The translations under genes were made by a program, and so were the position numbers. Shown piece after piece: positions 25,530-34,867 of a DNA stretch of 64,000 nucleotides. A model generated the notes under the pieces. That model saw nothing but the letters and a program-made list of their open reading frames with translations. It ran no database searches and was not told where the DNA came from. Numbering within the stretch: position 1 is the stretch's first letter; the number at the start of each line of letters is the position of its first letter. This stretch comes from Bacteroides sedimenti. GTDB taxonomy: Bacteria; Bacteroidota; Bacteroidia; Bacteroidales; Bacteroidaceae. The stretch covers positions 2,604,001 through 2,668,000 of the forward strand of contig NZ_AP028055.1 in assembly GCF_040365225.1 (NCBI RefSeq), given 5' to 3'.

Positions 25530-27347
25530 ATGGAGCAAAATCTCATTGAAATCAGCAATCGATACAAGCAGATTATTGAGGAAACTCGTAAAAAACACGT
25601 TGAGGTAAAAAAGAGAACAAATCTTATCAGCATAATCCGCGTACTGCTTTTTATCGCGGGAGTGGCAGGAATTATCTATTTCTTCAACGCAGGAGGAGTT
25701 GTTGTGTGCAGCATAGCAGCCTTTACTTTCTTGCCTTTTCTGGCGCTAGTGAAGCACCATAATCGTCTGTTCTATAAGAAAGAATATCTAGAAAAGAAAA
25801 TTGAGGTTAATGAACAGGAACTTTCTGCCTTTGACTATGACATCTCTTCTTTCGACGGTGGAAAAGAGTACATAAACCCAGCTCATCTATATTCCTACGA
25901 TCTTGACGTATTTGGAGACAACTCCTTATTTCAGTACATTAACCGTACCTCTACTTTATTTGGCAAAGAACAACTGGCAGCCTGGTTCAATCATCACCTG
26001 GATAATAAGGAGACGATTGAGCAGAGACAGAAAGCTATTCGGGAACTTACACCTGAGCTATCCTTCCGTCAACGCTTCCGCATCCTAGGACTATTATATA
26101 AGGGTGAAGCTGCCGACCGTCAGGAAATTGAGGATTGGATAGCTGGTGAAAACTATTTTAAAGGCAAAAAGGGAGTTAAAATACTTACACTAGCTGTACC
26201 AGTAGTTAATTTGCTCGTTATATTCCTGGCATTAACAAATGTAGCATCGTTTAATTTGCTGGGATTTTCATTTGTTTTATTTCTGATTTTAAGTCTAAAA
26301 TTCTCGAACAGGGTTACTAAATTCCAGATAGTATATGGAAAAAAGCTCGGCATTTTAGCTACTTATGCAGGATTAATGGAGATGGTTGAACAGAAGAATT
26401 TCAAAAGCATACTGTTACTAAAAATCCAAGATGGACTGGGGGTAAAAGAGGAACCGGCATCTATAGCCGTAAAAAGGCTTTCGACAATGATGAATGCACT
26501 TGATCAACGCAACAATATTTTGGTAACCATGTTATTGAATGGATTCCTCTTCTGGGAACTACGCCAGACCATCAAAATAGAATCGTGGAAAGAGAAGCAT
26601 GCTACCCGATTAACCAGTTGGCTTAATGCCGTAGGAGAAATAGACGCGCTTTCTTCTTTGGCCACATTTGCCTACAATCATCCTGAATATACATTTCCAG
26701 CTATCAAAGAAAAGCCATTTATCTTAAAAGCGTCAGAAATGGGGCATCCCTTGATGGACCGTAACAAATGTGTAAAAAACAGCATCAACATTGAAGAACA
26801 ACCATATTTCGTTGTAATTACAGGAGCAAATATGGCTGGTAAGAGTACATACCTACGCACAGTCGGAGTAAATTACCTGCTAGGCTGTATCGGAGCGTCT
26901 GTCTGCGGAAAAAAGATGGAAATCTACCCATCGAGGTTGATTACAAGTTTGCGGACTACCGACTCACTTACTGAGAATGAATCCTATTTCTTTGCAGAAC
27001 TAAAAAGATTAAAAATAATTATTGAGAAGCTTGAAAAGGGTGAAGAGCTTTTCATTATACTGGATGAAATACTGAAAGGCACCAACTCATTGGATAAACA
27101 GAAAGGTTCTCTGGCTTTGATTAAACAATTTATGACGCTAAAGACAAACGGTATAATTGCAACCCACGATTTACTGCTGGGCACATTAGCCGAACAATAC
27201 CCTGAGAATATCCAGAACCACTGCTTCGAAGCAGAGATAAATAACAATGAACTAAATTTCTCGTATCAGCTTAAAGAAGGAGTTGCACAGAATATGAACG
27301 CATGCTTTTTAATGAAAAAAATGGGGATAGCCGTAATAGACGCCTAA
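25530..27347 (+). CDS. Membrane-anchored MutS-like ATPase
   Basis: The protein has 605 residues from ATG 25530. An in-frame GTG at 25479 would add 17 residues, but these look untranslated. Two membrane segments (about residues 35-80) follow an N-terminal helix, and two more lie near 215-255. The middle is helical (lever/clamp-like). The C-terminal third is MutS domain V with Walker A GANMAGKST (432-440), Walker B LFIILDEILKGTNS and a family His in THDLLLG. The mismatch-recognition domain of MutS is absent, so it is not the classical repair protein. Such membrane MutS-like proteins are known from Bacteroidetes but their function is not established. Confidence 0.82.
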   Translation: MEQNLIEISNRYKQIIEETRKKHVEVKKRTNLISIIRVLLFIAGVAGIIYFFNAGGVVVCSIAAFTFLPFLALVKHHNRLFYKKEYLEKKIEVNEQELSAFDYDISSFDGGKEYINPAHLYSYDLDVFGDNSLFQYINRTSTLFGKEQLAAWFNHHLDNKETIEQRQKAIRELTPELSFRQRFRILGLLYKGEAADRQEIEDWIAGENYFKGKKGVKILTLAVPVVNLLVIFLALTNVASFNLLGFSFVLFLILSLKFSNRVTKFQIVYGKKLGILATYAGLMEMVEQKNFKSILLLKIQDGLGVKEEPASIAVKRLSTMMNALDQRNNILVTMLLNGFLFWELRQTIKIESWKEKHATRLTSWLNAVGEIDALSSLATFAYNHPEYTFPAIKEKPFILKASEMGHPLMDRNKCVKNSINIEEQPYFVVITGANMAGKSTYLRTVGVNYLLGCIGASVCGKKMEIYPSRLITSLRTTDSLTENESYFFAELKRLKIIIEKLEKGEELFIILDEILKGTNSLDKQKGSLALIKQFMTLKTNGIIATHDLLLGTLAEQYPENIQNHCFEAEINNNELNFSYQLKEGVAQNMNACFLMKKMGIAVIDA

Positions 27348-27365
27348 CCCCCATTTCAAAACTAC

Positions 27366-27896
27366 TTAATTATATTTATTAAAATAAGCGGCTACTTCAA
27401 CGGCTTTATCACCACGGAAATAAGCAACTGGAATATCAGACGTAAATTTGTAAGTAGAGAACTGAAATAGCTGCATTGCTATGAATTGATTATCTTCAGA
27501 AACAAGGTAATCTAACCGAACAGAGCCTTTTTCGCCAGCAGCAACAATATCTTCGGAGAAAGTACCTGATTTCATCATCTTTTCGAGCTTGTATTTTGCA
27601 TGAATATCAAAAAACAAGGAACGCTTCAGAATTTTACTCCCTGTTGGCTCATAGACCAGAGTCTTTGATTTCCAGGCCAACCAATAAATACCTAAAAGAA
27701 ACAAAAAAGCAGCCAACACCATTGCTGTCAAAGTTACTGCACCTGAGAGTTTTTCTAACTGATTTGAAAAAACAAATGTCACAATACCAGCAACTATAAA
27801 AAGAAAAGATAATAACAGACTACCAATGTTAGTGCGCTTCACAACATCTTGATGGTTAGATTCAAACAGGTGTTTCTCAGCAGAAGTTTTGTTCAT
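27366..27896 (-). CDS. Small membrane protein of unknown function
   Basis: The 176-residue protein has two membrane helices close together (about residues 25-45 and 54-74), then a soluble domain of about 100 residues rich in beta-prone segments (SVRLDYLVSEDNQFIAMQLF). The N-terminus is charged and has no signal peptide. It is convergent with the MutS-like gene, 18 bp away. I do not recognise the family. Confidence 0.75.
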   Translation of the reverse strand: MNKTSAEKHLFESNHQDVVKRTNIGSLLLSFLFIVAGIVTFVFSNQLEKLSGAVTLTAMVLAAFLFLLGIYWLAWKSKTLVYEPTGSKILKRSLFFDIHAKYKLEKMMKSGTFSEDIVAAGEKGSVRLDYLVSEDNQFIAMQLFQFSTYKFTSDIPVAYFRGDKAVEVAAYFNKYN

Positions 27897-28078
27897 AGTA
27901 AATATAGGTTAAATAGATTCATAATAAATCATACATCATCTCTTTCACAAAGGCAACTATTGCAAAGATAAATAATAATATGAAACAAACAAGTTTAAAG
28001 ACAGGAAAGTAAAGATTTAGCCGGGAATGAAAAGATAAGCCTGTTGCAACTTTTAAAAAATCTTGTAATACGGTATAA
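27897..28078. other. Intergenic region, no gene seen
   Basis: This is AT-rich sequence between the small membrane protein and the end of the ribosomal cluster. Leftward frames that extend rplQ's neighbourhood are low-complexity Leu/Lys readings of the L17 tail in another frame and were not accepted. Confidence 0.6.
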
Positions 28079-28113
28079 ACAAAAAGAGGGAATATCCATT
28101 GGATATCCCCTCT
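28079..28113 (-). terminator. Terminator of the ribosomal protein cluster
   Basis: AGAGGGAATATCC (28085-28097) and GGATATCCCCTCT (28101-28113) form a 13-bp stem with one mismatch and a 3-base loop. On the minus strand a TTTTT run follows. It is 23 bp beyond the rplQ stop. Confidence 0.85.
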
Positions 28114-28135
28114 ATATGAAATATATTGGTGTATA

Positions 28136-28624
28136 TTATTCAGCTTTTGCTTCTTCAGCAGCAGGAGCTTCAGCAACTGTAGCTTCAACAGCAGGAGCTG
28201 TTTCAGTCTTCTTGGAACGACGAGTACGAGTAGCTTTCTTAACAACCTTTTCTTTAGCCATATTTTCATTGTAGTCAACCAACTCGATGAAACACATTTC
28301 TGCGTTATCTCCTAAACGGTGACCAGTTTTGATAATACGAGTATAACCACCCGGACGATCAGCAATCTTCACAGAGATTTCTTTGAACAATTCTGTTACA
28401 GCGATCTTATCTTGCAAGTTGCTAAATACAACACGACGAGAGTTAGTTGTGTCGTCTTTAGACTTAGTAATCAAAGGCTCAACGAATTTCTTCAAAGCTT
28501 TTGCCTTTGCAACAGTCGTAGTGATTCTTTTGTGCTTAATCAAAGAACACGCCATGTTAGAGAGCATAGCACTTCTATGAGAAGCAGTACGACCTAAATG
28601 ATTGAATTTTTTATTGTGTCTCAT
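28136..28624 (-). CDS. rplQ: 50S ribosomal protein L17
   Basis: This is a 162-residue protein. The first 120 residues are typical L17 (MRHNKKFNHLGRTASHR, ANMACSLIKHKRI and RVGDNAEM-type GDNAEMCFIELV). The last 35 are an Ala/Glu/Lys-rich extension (EAPAAEEAKAE), as common in Bacteroidetes. Last gene of the cluster, 3 bp after rpoA. Confidence 0.96.
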   Translation of the reverse strand: MRHNKKFNHLGRTASHRSAMLSNMACSLIKHKRITTTVAKAKALKKFVEPLITKSKDDTTNSRRVVFSNLQDKIAVTELFKEISVKIADRPGGYTRIIKTGHRLGDNAEMCFIELVDYNENMAKEKVVKKATRTRRSKKTETAPAVEATVAEAPAAEEAKAE

Positions 28625-28627
28625 TTT

Positions 28628-29620
28628 TTAATCTTTATCTAATTTATATTTAGAAATATCGGTTCCAAACGACAGATTCAGACTTTCGAGCAAATCATCA
28701 AGCTCCGTAAGCGATTTCTTACCAAAATTTCTGAACTTAAGAAGATCGGTTTTGTTGAACTGAACAAGGTCTCCTAATGTTTCAACATCAGCAGCCTTCA
28801 AGCAGTTAAGTGCACGAACAGACAAGTCCATGTCAACAAGCTTGGTTTTCAACAATTGACGCATGTGCAATACTTCTTCATCAAACTCTTCGTTGCCATC
28901 AACATCTGAACTTTCAAGAGTAATCTTTTCGTCAGAGAACAGCATAAAGTGATAGATTAAGATTTTTGCAGCTTCTTTAAGTGCATCTTTTGGGTGTATA
29001 GAACCATCAGTTGTAATTTCAAGTATTAGTTTCTCGTAGTCAGTTTTCTGCTCTACGCGGAAATTCTCTACAAAATACTTAACATTACGGATAGGTGTAT
29101 AAATTGAATCAATTGGAATTACATTCACATCAGTGCAGTATTCGCGATTTTCATCAGCAGGAATATATCCGCGACCTTTGTTGATTGTAATATCAATTTG
29201 CATTGTAGCTTTTGAATCTAAATGGCAAATAACTAATTCAGGATTTAACACTTCAAATCCAGTCAAATACTTACCAATATCACCTGCTTTAAATTCTGCT
29301 GAATTTTCTACAGAGATAGAGACCTTCTCACTTTCAAACTCTTCAACTACTTGCTTGAATCTTACTTGCTTCAGATTCAAAATAATGTTAGTTACGTCTT
29401 CCTTGACCCCTGGAACAGTTGAAAATTCATGCTCAACACCCTCAATTTTAATGGTGGTGATTGCATAACCTTCTAATGAAGAGAGAAGAATACGGCGCAA
29501 AGCATTACCCACAGTAATACCAAAACCAGGTTCCAGCGGACGGAACTCGAATTTACCGAATTTGGCGTCTGCCTCTAACATTAATACTTTATCAGGTTTT
29601 TGAAATGCTAATATAGCCAT
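28628..29620 (-). CDS. rpoA: RNA polymerase alpha subunit
   Basis: The 330-residue protein has the N-terminal assembly domain (EPGFGITVGNALRRILLSS) and the C-terminal alphaCTD with helix-hairpin-helix DNA-contact residues (RALNCLKAADVETLGDLV, then RNFGKKSLTEL). It is translated between rpsD and rplQ, the usual alpha-operon order. Confidence 0.98.
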   Translation of the reverse strand: MAILAFQKPDKVLMLEADAKFGKFEFRPLEPGFGITVGNALRRILLSSLEGYAITTIKIEGVEHEFSTVPGVKEDVTNIILNLKQVRFKQVVEEFESEKVSISVENSAEFKAGDIGKYLTGFEVLNPELVICHLDSKATMQIDITINKGRGYIPADENREYCTDVNVIPIDSIYTPIRNVKYFVENFRVEQKTDYEKLILEITTDGSIHPKDALKEAAKILIYHFMLFSDEKITLESSDVDGNEEFDEEVLHMRQLLKTKLVDMDLSVRALNCLKAADVETLGDLVQFNKTDLLKFRNFGKKSLTELDDLLESLNLSFGTDISKYKLDKD

Positions 29621-29634
29621 GAAATTAATTATTA

Positions 29635-30240
29635 TTATTTAGAATACAACTCTACAATCAACTGCTCTTTAATGTTTTCTGGGATGTCAGCTCTTTCAGG
29701 TACATGTAACAATTTACCAACCTTAGAAGTATCTTCCCACTCTAACCAAGGATATTTGCTGTGATTGAAACCTGCCAGTGAATTTGCAATCACTTCCATA
29801 GATTTAGATCTTTCACGAACACCGATAACCTGACCTGGTTTAACAGAATAAGAAGGGATATTAACAACTTTCCCATCAACAGTGATGTGTCTGTGGCTTA
29901 CCAACTGACGAGCTGCTGCACGAGTATTTCCGATACCTAAACGAAAAACGATATTATCAAGACGAAGTTCCAATTGTTGAACCAAGATCTCACCAGTAAT
30001 ACCTTTAGCACTTTCAGCTTTTTCAAATAAGTTACGGAATTGTTTTTCTAAAACTCCATAAGTATATTTCGCTTTTTGTTTTTCGCGAAGTTGAATACCA
30101 TATTCTGAAGTTTTTCTTTTTCTAGAGTTTCCGTGTTGACCGGGAGGATAGTTCTTTTTAGATAATACTTTATCTGGACCAAAGATTCCTTCACCGAATT
30201 TACGGGCAATTCTTGATTTAGGACCAATATATCTAGCCAT
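29635..30240 (-). CDS. rpsD: 30S ribosomal protein S4
   Basis: The 201-residue protein has the S4 RNA-binding domain at about 90-155 (LELRLDNIVFRLG, then RQLVSHRHITVDGKVVNIPS). The N-terminus ARYIGPKSRIARKFGEG lacks the Cys zinc cluster found in some S4 proteins. Assembly nucleator of the 30S body. A 114-bp gap separates it from rpsK, the largest in this part of the cluster, possibly holding a translational control site. Confidence 0.97.
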   Translation of the reverse strand: MARYIGPKSRIARKFGEGIFGPDKVLSKKNYPPGQHGNSRKRKTSEYGIQLREKQKAKYTYGVLEKQFRNLFEKAESAKGITGEILVQQLELRLDNIVFRLGIGNTRAAARQLVSHRHITVDGKVVNIPSYSVKPGQVIGVRERSKSMEVIANSLAGFNHSKYPWLEWEDTSKVGKLLHVPERADIPENIKEQLIVELYSK

Positions 30241-30354
30241 TTTTTTTAATATTTAATTGTTTGTTAATGAACTTAATCTGTTGCAGCCGCGATTACAGAA
30301 AGGAAAATGTAATCCAATAACAAAATCAAGTATCATATTTAAAAATAAAGAAAT

Positions 30355-30744
30355 TTAGACTCTCCTTCTTTTTGGAGGACGACAACCATTGTGTGGAAGT
30401 GGGGTTACGTCTATAATTTCAGTAACTTCAATACCGGCACCATGAATAGTTCTGATTGCAGATTCACGACCGTTTCCTGGTCCTTTAACATACGCTTTAA
30501 CTTTTCTCAAGCCAAGATCGTATGCAATTTTTGCACAATCCTGAGCAGCCATCTGTGCTGCATAAGGAGTGTTCTTTTTAGAACCTCTAAATCCCATCTT
30601 TCCTGCTGAAGACCATGAGATAATCTGACCTTCACTATTTGCTAAAGAAACAATAATGTTGTTGAATGAAGAATGAACATGTAATTGTCCATTAGCATCC
30701 ACTTTTACATTTCTTTTCTTAGCTGCGACTGTTTTTTTTGCCAT
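30355..30744 (-). CDS. rpsK: 30S ribosomal protein S11
   Basis: The 129-residue protein has the S11 signature (HVHSSFNNIIVSLANSEG, GMRGSK-like GFRGSKKNTPYAAQ, and the C-terminal GCRPPKRRRV). It lines the 30S platform near the E-site mRNA. It lies 11 bp after rpsM. Confidence 0.98.
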   Translation of the reverse strand: MAKKTVAAKKRNVKVDANGQLHVHSSFNNIIVSLANSEGQIISWSSAGKMGFRGSKKNTPYAAQMAAQDCAKIAYDLGLRKVKAYVKGPGNGRESAIRTIHGAGIEVTEIIDVTPLPHNGCRPPKRRRV

Positions 30745-30755
30745 ATCAACAATTA

Positions 30756-31136
30756 TTATTTAGTAGCTTTTTTCTTATTTGCAACTGTTTTCTTTCTACC
30801 CTTACGTGTACGAGCATTGTTCTTAGTGCTTTGACCTCTAACCGGCAAACCAATACGGTGACGCACACCACGGTAACAACCAATATCCATTAATCGCTTA
30901 ATGTTAAGCTGCACTTCTGAACGAAGATCACCTTCTACTTTAAATTCAGCACCAATGATTTCGCGAATTTTTGCAGCCTGATCATCATTCCAATCTTTAA
31001 CTTTAAGATCTCTGTCAACACCTGCTTTATCTAAAATCTTTGCTGAACTACTACGACCTATACCATATACGTAGGTCAACGCAATCTCACCTCTCTTATT
31101 CTGAGGTAAATCTACACCAACTATTCTTATAGCCAT
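30756..31136 (-). CDS. rpsM: 30S ribosomal protein S13
   Basis: The 126-residue protein has the S13 signature (IVGVDLPQNKRGEIALTYVY, GIGRSSA, RHRIGLPVRGQSTKNNAR) and a Lys-rich tail that reaches the P-site tRNA. It is located in the 30S head between rpmJ and rpsK. Confidence 0.98.
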   Translation of the reverse strand: MAIRIVGVDLPQNKRGEIALTYVYGIGRSSSAKILDKAGVDRDLKVKDWNDDQAAKIREIIGAEFKVEGDLRSEVQLNIKRLMDIGCYRGVRHRIGLPVRGQSTKNNARTRKGRKKTVANKKKATK

Positions 31137-31169
31137 ATACTAAATTATTTTTTTTGCAAAAATAATAAA

Positions 31170-31286
31170 TTATCCTTGACGTTGTTTATACTTAGGATTT
31201 TTCTTGTTAATAACATACAAACAGCCATTACGTCTAACGATTTTGCATTCCGGCGTACGTTTTTTTAATGATGCTCTTACTTTCAT
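31170..31286 (-). CDS. rpmJ: 50S ribosomal protein L36, zinc-free type
   Basis: A 38-codon gene encodes MKVRASLKKRTPECKIVRRN then GCLYVINKKNPKYKQRQG. The canonical zinc ligands (C-x2-C, C, H) are reduced to one Cys of the first pair, and the His position is Tyr (PKYKQRQG), so it is the form that does not bind zinc. It lies between infA and rpsM and is too short for most gene finders. Confidence 0.95.
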   Translation of the reverse strand: MKVRASLKKRTPECKIVRRNGCLYVINKKNPKYKQRQG

Positions 31287-31297
31287 ATTATTATTTA

Positions 31298-31516
31298 TTA
31301 TTTATATCTAAAAACGATTCTTCCTTTTGATAAATCATAAGGTGACATTTCAACTCTTACTTTATCGCCAGGTAAAATTTTAATGTAATGCATTCTCATC
31401 TTTCCTGAGATATGGGCTGTAATCTCATGTCCATTTTCTAATTCTACACGAAACATTGCATTTGACAATGCTTCGACGATTACTCCATCTTGTTCTATTG
31501 CAGATTGTTTTGCCAT
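31298..31516 (-). CDS. infA: Translation initiation factor IF-1
   Basis: The 72-residue S1/OB-fold protein starts MAKQSAIEQDGVIVEALSNA, with FRVELENGHEITAHISGKMR and the C-terminal DLSKGRIVFRYK. It binds the A site of the 30S subunit during initiation. It follows map by one base and is 11 bp before rpmJ. Confidence 0.97.
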   Translation of the reverse strand: MAKQSAIEQDGVIVEALSNAMFRVELENGHEITAHISGKMRMHYIKILPGDKVRVEMSPYDLSKGRIVFRYK

Positions 31517-31517
31517 A

Positions 31518-32315
31518 TTAAATCGCTTTATCTCCTAAAACTTGTTCAACAAATTCAAATGAAGAGAGTATATCTGCACCTTTAGGCCCGATTGCAATTG
31601 TGTGTTCAAAATGAGAGGCAGCCTTTCTGTCTCTTGTCCGGACAGTCCAACCATCACGTTCCATCACAATTTCACGTCCTCCAAGAGTGATCATTGGTTC
31701 GATAGCAATACACATTCCTTTTTTAAGCATTGTGCCGTATCCTCTTTTGCCATAATTCGGGACTTGAGGATCTTCATGCATATCTTTACCAATTCCATGA
31801 CCTACAAACTCCCTTACAACACCAAACGAATTAGATTCGCAATATTGCTGTATCGAATAACCAATATCCCCTAGCCGTTTTCCGGCTACAGCATTTTGAA
31901 TACCGATATATAAAGACTCTTTTGTCACTTTCAATAACTTGCGCACTTCAGGATCAACCTCACCTACACAAAAAGTATAAGCAGAATCTCCACAAAAACC
32001 ATTCATAAAAGTGCCACAGTCTATTGAGACAATATCACCTTCCATCAAAGGTTTATCATTTGGTATTCCATGTACAACCTGTTCATTTACAGAAGTACAA
32101 AGAGTTGCAGGAAACGGATCCCCATATTGATTTGGAAATCCTTTAAAAGTAGGAATTGCTCCATGATCTCTTATAAACTCTTCAGCCACTCTATCTAGTT
32201 CGAGAGTGGTTACACCGGGCTTGATTAATTTTGCAATCTCACCCAATGTTTTAGCTACGAGCAAGTTACTTGCTCGTAGTAATTCAATCTCCTCTTCAGT
32301 CTTAAGAAATATCAT
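31518..32315 (-). CDS. map: Methionine aminopeptidase, type I
   Basis: The 265-residue pita-bread metallopeptidase carries its ligands in VSIDCGTFMNGFCGD (two Asp), FVGHGIGKDMHEDP (His) and IEPMITLG (Glu), plus the final Glu in FEHTIAIGPKGADI. It removes the N-terminal Met from new proteins. Its place between secY and infA is common in this phylum and in Firmicutes. Confidence 0.96.
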   Translation of the reverse strand: MIFLKTEEEIELLRASNLLVAKTLGEIAKLIKPGVTTLELDRVAEEFIRDHGAIPTFKGFPNQYGDPFPATLCTSVNEQVVHGIPNDKPLMEGDIVSIDCGTFMNGFCGDSAYTFCVGEVDPEVRKLLKVTKESLYIGIQNAVAGKRLGDIGYSIQQYCESNSFGVVREFVGHGIGKDMHEDPQVPNYGKRGYGTMLKKGMCIAIEPMITLGGREIVMERDGWTVRTRDRKAASHFEHTIAIGPKGADILSSFEFVEQVLGDKAI

Positions 32316-32326
32316 TATTAAATGAA

Positions 32327-33673
32327 TTAATAAGCTGCAACGCTACCTGCACGCCCTTTAATTCTCCCGGATTTCAGTAATCCATCGTAGTGTCTCATTA
32401 AAAGATGACTCTCAACTTGTTGAAGAGTATCAAGAACAACTCCCACAAGAATTAATAATGAAGTACCACCAAAGAACTGAGCAAATTCAGCTTTAACACC
32501 AAAAACACCGGCAAAAGCAGGCATAATAGCAACAAGTGCGAGGAACAAAGAACCAGGTAATGTTATCCGAGACATGATCTCGTCAATATACTCTGCAGTT
32601 TTCTTACCTGGTTTAATTCCTGGTATGAAACCATTATTTCTTTTCATATCCTCAGCCATCTGGGTTGGATTAATTGTTATTGCTGTATAGAAATATGTGA
32701 AAAGAATAATCATCACAGCAAAAATAAAATTATACCAAAATCCAGTATGATCTGTTAACGCACGAGCGACACCGCTTGCGCCTTCTATTTTTGAATAACC
32801 GATAATTGCTACCGGGATAAACATAATAGCCTGAGCAAAAATGATAGGCATTACGTTTGCAGCATTAACTTTTAATGGAATATACTGTCTTGCGCCGCCA
32901 TACTGTTTATTACCAACTATTCTCTTAGCATATTGCACAGGAACTTTTCTTGTCCCCTGCACCAAAAGGATGGCACCAGCTATGACAATTAGCAAGAATG
33001 CTATTTCAAATAAAAACATAATAAGACCACCTGCACCAGTGTCAGTTGTACGTGAAACTACTTCCTGAGACAAAGCTTTTGGAAGACGTGCGATGATACC
33101 AACCATGATTATTAATGAAACACCATTGCCAATCCCTTTATCAGTAATCCTTTCACCAAGCCATAATATGAACATACTTCCGGCAGCCAAAATGATTGTG
33201 GAAGTAGCCATGAATAAGGTCCAGTTTATTGCAGGATTCAAAGAAGGGCCAGCCTGAGCTTTCAAGTTCATTAAATAAGAAGGAGCCTGAAACAATAAAA
33301 TCGCTATAGTCAGATAACGTGTATATTGGTTGATCTTTATTCTACCACTTTCTCCTTCACGTTGCAGTTTCTGAAAATAAGGAACTGCGATTGCTAAAAG
33401 TTGAATAACAATGGAAGCAGAAATATAAGGCATAATACCCAAAGCAAATATAGAAGCATTAGAAAATGCTCCTCCTGAGAACATATTCAACAAGGCTAAA
33501 AGACCTTCACTAGTTTGTTTATGCAATTGAGTTAACATCCCAGGATTAATGCCTGGTAAAACCACATAAGAACCAAATCGGTAAATCGCAACAAATAATA
33601 TAGTGATGAGGATCCGTTGTCTCAGATCCTCAATCTTCCATATATTCTTTAATGTTTCAATAGCTTTTCTCAT
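32327..33673 (-). CDS. secY: Protein translocase channel subunit SecY
   Basis: The 448-residue protein has ten membrane helices with the signatures PGINPGMLTQL, FSGGAFSNASIFALGIMPYI (plug/TM2 region) and NGFIPGIKPGKKTAEYID (cytosolic loop that binds the ribosome and SecA). It forms the inner-membrane protein-conducting pore with the SecE encoded at 61985. It follows rplO by 4 bp. Confidence 0.97.
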   Translation of the reverse strand: MRKAIETLKNIWKIEDLRQRILITILFVAIYRFGSYVVLPGINPGMLTQLHKQTSEGLLALLNMFSGGAFSNASIFALGIMPYISASIVIQLLAIAVPYFQKLQREGESGRIKINQYTRYLTIAILLFQAPSYLMNLKAQAGPSLNPAINWTLFMATSTIILAAGSMFILWLGERITDKGIGNGVSLIIMVGIIARLPKALSQEVVSRTTDTGAGGLIMFLFEIAFLLIVIAGAILLVQGTRKVPVQYAKRIVGNKQYGGARQYIPLKVNAANVMPIIFAQAIMFIPVAIIGYSKIEGASGVARALTDHTGFWYNFIFAVMIILFTYFYTAITINPTQMAEDMKRNNGFIPGIKPGKKTAEYIDEIMSRITLPGSLFLALVAIMPAFAGVFGVKAEFAQFFGGTSLLILVGVVLDTLQQVESHLLMRHYDGLLKSGRIKGRAGSVAAY

Positions 33674-33677
33674 TGAA

Positions 33678-34124
33678 TCAGAGTTTTACAGCATTTCCAC
33701 CTAAAGACTCGATAGCTGCAACAGCAGATTTTGAGAAAGCATTTGCTTCAACATCAATCTTGTTGGTTAAACTACCGTTGCCCAAAATCTTCACTAACTG
33801 GTTAGAAGAAATAAAGCCAGCTTCAATAAAGTCATTGATTCCAATCTTTGTTAAATTCTTGGCTTCAGCCAACTTTTGCAAAGTATCAAGATTTATAGCT
33901 TTATATTCTACTCTGTTTATATTCTTAAAACCAAACTTCGGAACACGACGTTGGAGTGGCATCTGACCACCTTCAAATCCGATCTTTCTTGAGTATCCAG
34001 ATCTAGATTTTGCTCCTTTGTGACCTCTAGTGGAAGTTCCACCTAAGCCTGATCCAGAGCCACGTCCGACTCTTTTTCTTGTTTTGGTAGCCCCTACTGC
34101 AGGTTTCAAATTACTTAAGTTCAT
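33678..34124 (-). CDS. rplO: 50S ribosomal protein L15
   Basis: The 148-residue protein starts MNLSNLKPAVGATKTRKRVG, and an upstream in-frame Met (34151) is rejected because L15 begins with NLSNL. The Gly/Arg-rich N-terminal extension (GRGSGSGLGGTSTRGHKGAK) threads into 23S rRNA, and the globular C-terminal domain has the NLTKIGINDFIEAGFIS region. It follows rpmD by 31 bp. Confidence 0.96.
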   Translation of the reverse strand: MNLSNLKPAVGATKTRKRVGRGSGSGLGGTSTRGHKGAKSRSGYSRKIGFEGGQMPLQRRVPKFGFKNINRVEYKAINLDTLQKLAEAKNLTKIGINDFIEAGFISSNQLVKILGNGSLTNKIDVEANAFSKSAVAAIESLGGNAVKL

Positions 34125-34155
34125 ATCGTAATTAATTTTATTATTCAACAATAAT

Positions 34156-34332
34156 TTACTTAATAATGGTAACCAAGTGCTTAACTTTTTCTACCATACC
34201 AAGAATTGAAGGAGTCTCTTCGTGCTCAACCACACGATTCATTTTACGAAGTCCTAATGCATCCAGCGTTCTTTTCTGATCAGCAGGAGCACCAATTCTA
34301 CTTTTAGTTTGTTTGATCTTTATAGTTGACAT
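34156..34332 (-). CDS. rpmD: 50S ribosomal protein L30
   Basis: A 58-codon gene encodes MSTIKIKQTKSRIGAPADQK, then LGLRKMNRVVEHEETPSILG, then KVKHLVTI. This is the full L30 fold. A clear Shine-Dalgarno sequence (AAGGAGG, 34338-34344) overlaps the rpsE stop just upstream, unusual for this phylum. It is not visible to length-filtered gene calls. Confidence 0.95.
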   Translation of the reverse strand: MSTIKIKQTKSRIGAPADQKRTLDALGLRKMNRVVEHEETPSILGMVEKVKHLVTIIK

Positions 34333-34343
34333 ATAAATCCTCC

Positions 34344-34862
34344 TTATCCTCTAAATACTTTGTCCATACTAATACCTCTGTTTTGTGCAACCATTCTTGC
34401 ATCTCTCAACTCACTTAAAGCTACAATTGTTGCTTTTACAAGGTTATGAGGATTTGAAGAACCCTTTGATTTTGCCAAAACATCAGTTATACCAACACTT
34501 TCAAGAACAGCACGCATTGCACCACCGGCAACAACACCTGTACCATGAGTAGCTGGTTTGATGAATACTTCGGCTCCACCAAATCTTGCAGTCTGTTCAT
34601 GAGGAATGGTTCCTTTGAATACAGGCACTTTGATCAGGTTCTTCTTAGCAGACTCAACACCTTTAGCAATTGCCGCAGTTACTTCACCAGCTTTACCAAG
34701 TCCCCAACCAATAACACCATCTTCATTTCCAACAACTACTATAGCAGAAAAACTGAATGTTCTACCCCCCTTTGTTACCTTTGTAACACGGTTAATAGCA
34801 ACCAATCTGTCTTTAAGCTCTATATCGCTAGATATTTTGAATCTATTACTTATTCCTGCCAT
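34344..34862 (-). CDS. rpsE: 30S ribosomal protein S5
   Basis: The 172-residue protein has the dsRNA-binding N-terminal domain (ELKDRLVAINRVTKVTKGGR, then FSFSAIVVVGNEDGVIGWGL) and the C-terminal domain with GTGVVAGGAMRAVLESVG. S5 contributes to mRNA entry and decoding accuracy. It lies 5 bp after rplR. Confidence 0.97.
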   Translation of the reverse strand: MAGISNRFKISSDIELKDRLVAINRVTKVTKGGRTFSFSAIVVVGNEDGVIGWGLGKAGEVTAAIAKGVESAKKNLIKVPVFKGTIPHEQTARFGGAEVFIKPATHGTGVVAGGAMRAVLESVGITDVLAKSKGSSNPHNLVKATIVALSELRDARMVAQNRGISMDKVFRG

Positions 34863-34867
34863 AATAA

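Noticed and set aside
27919..28278. 119-codon leftward frame rich in Leu and Lys overlapping rplQ
   Set aside because: It reads the low-complexity L17 tail in another frame and runs through the terminator.
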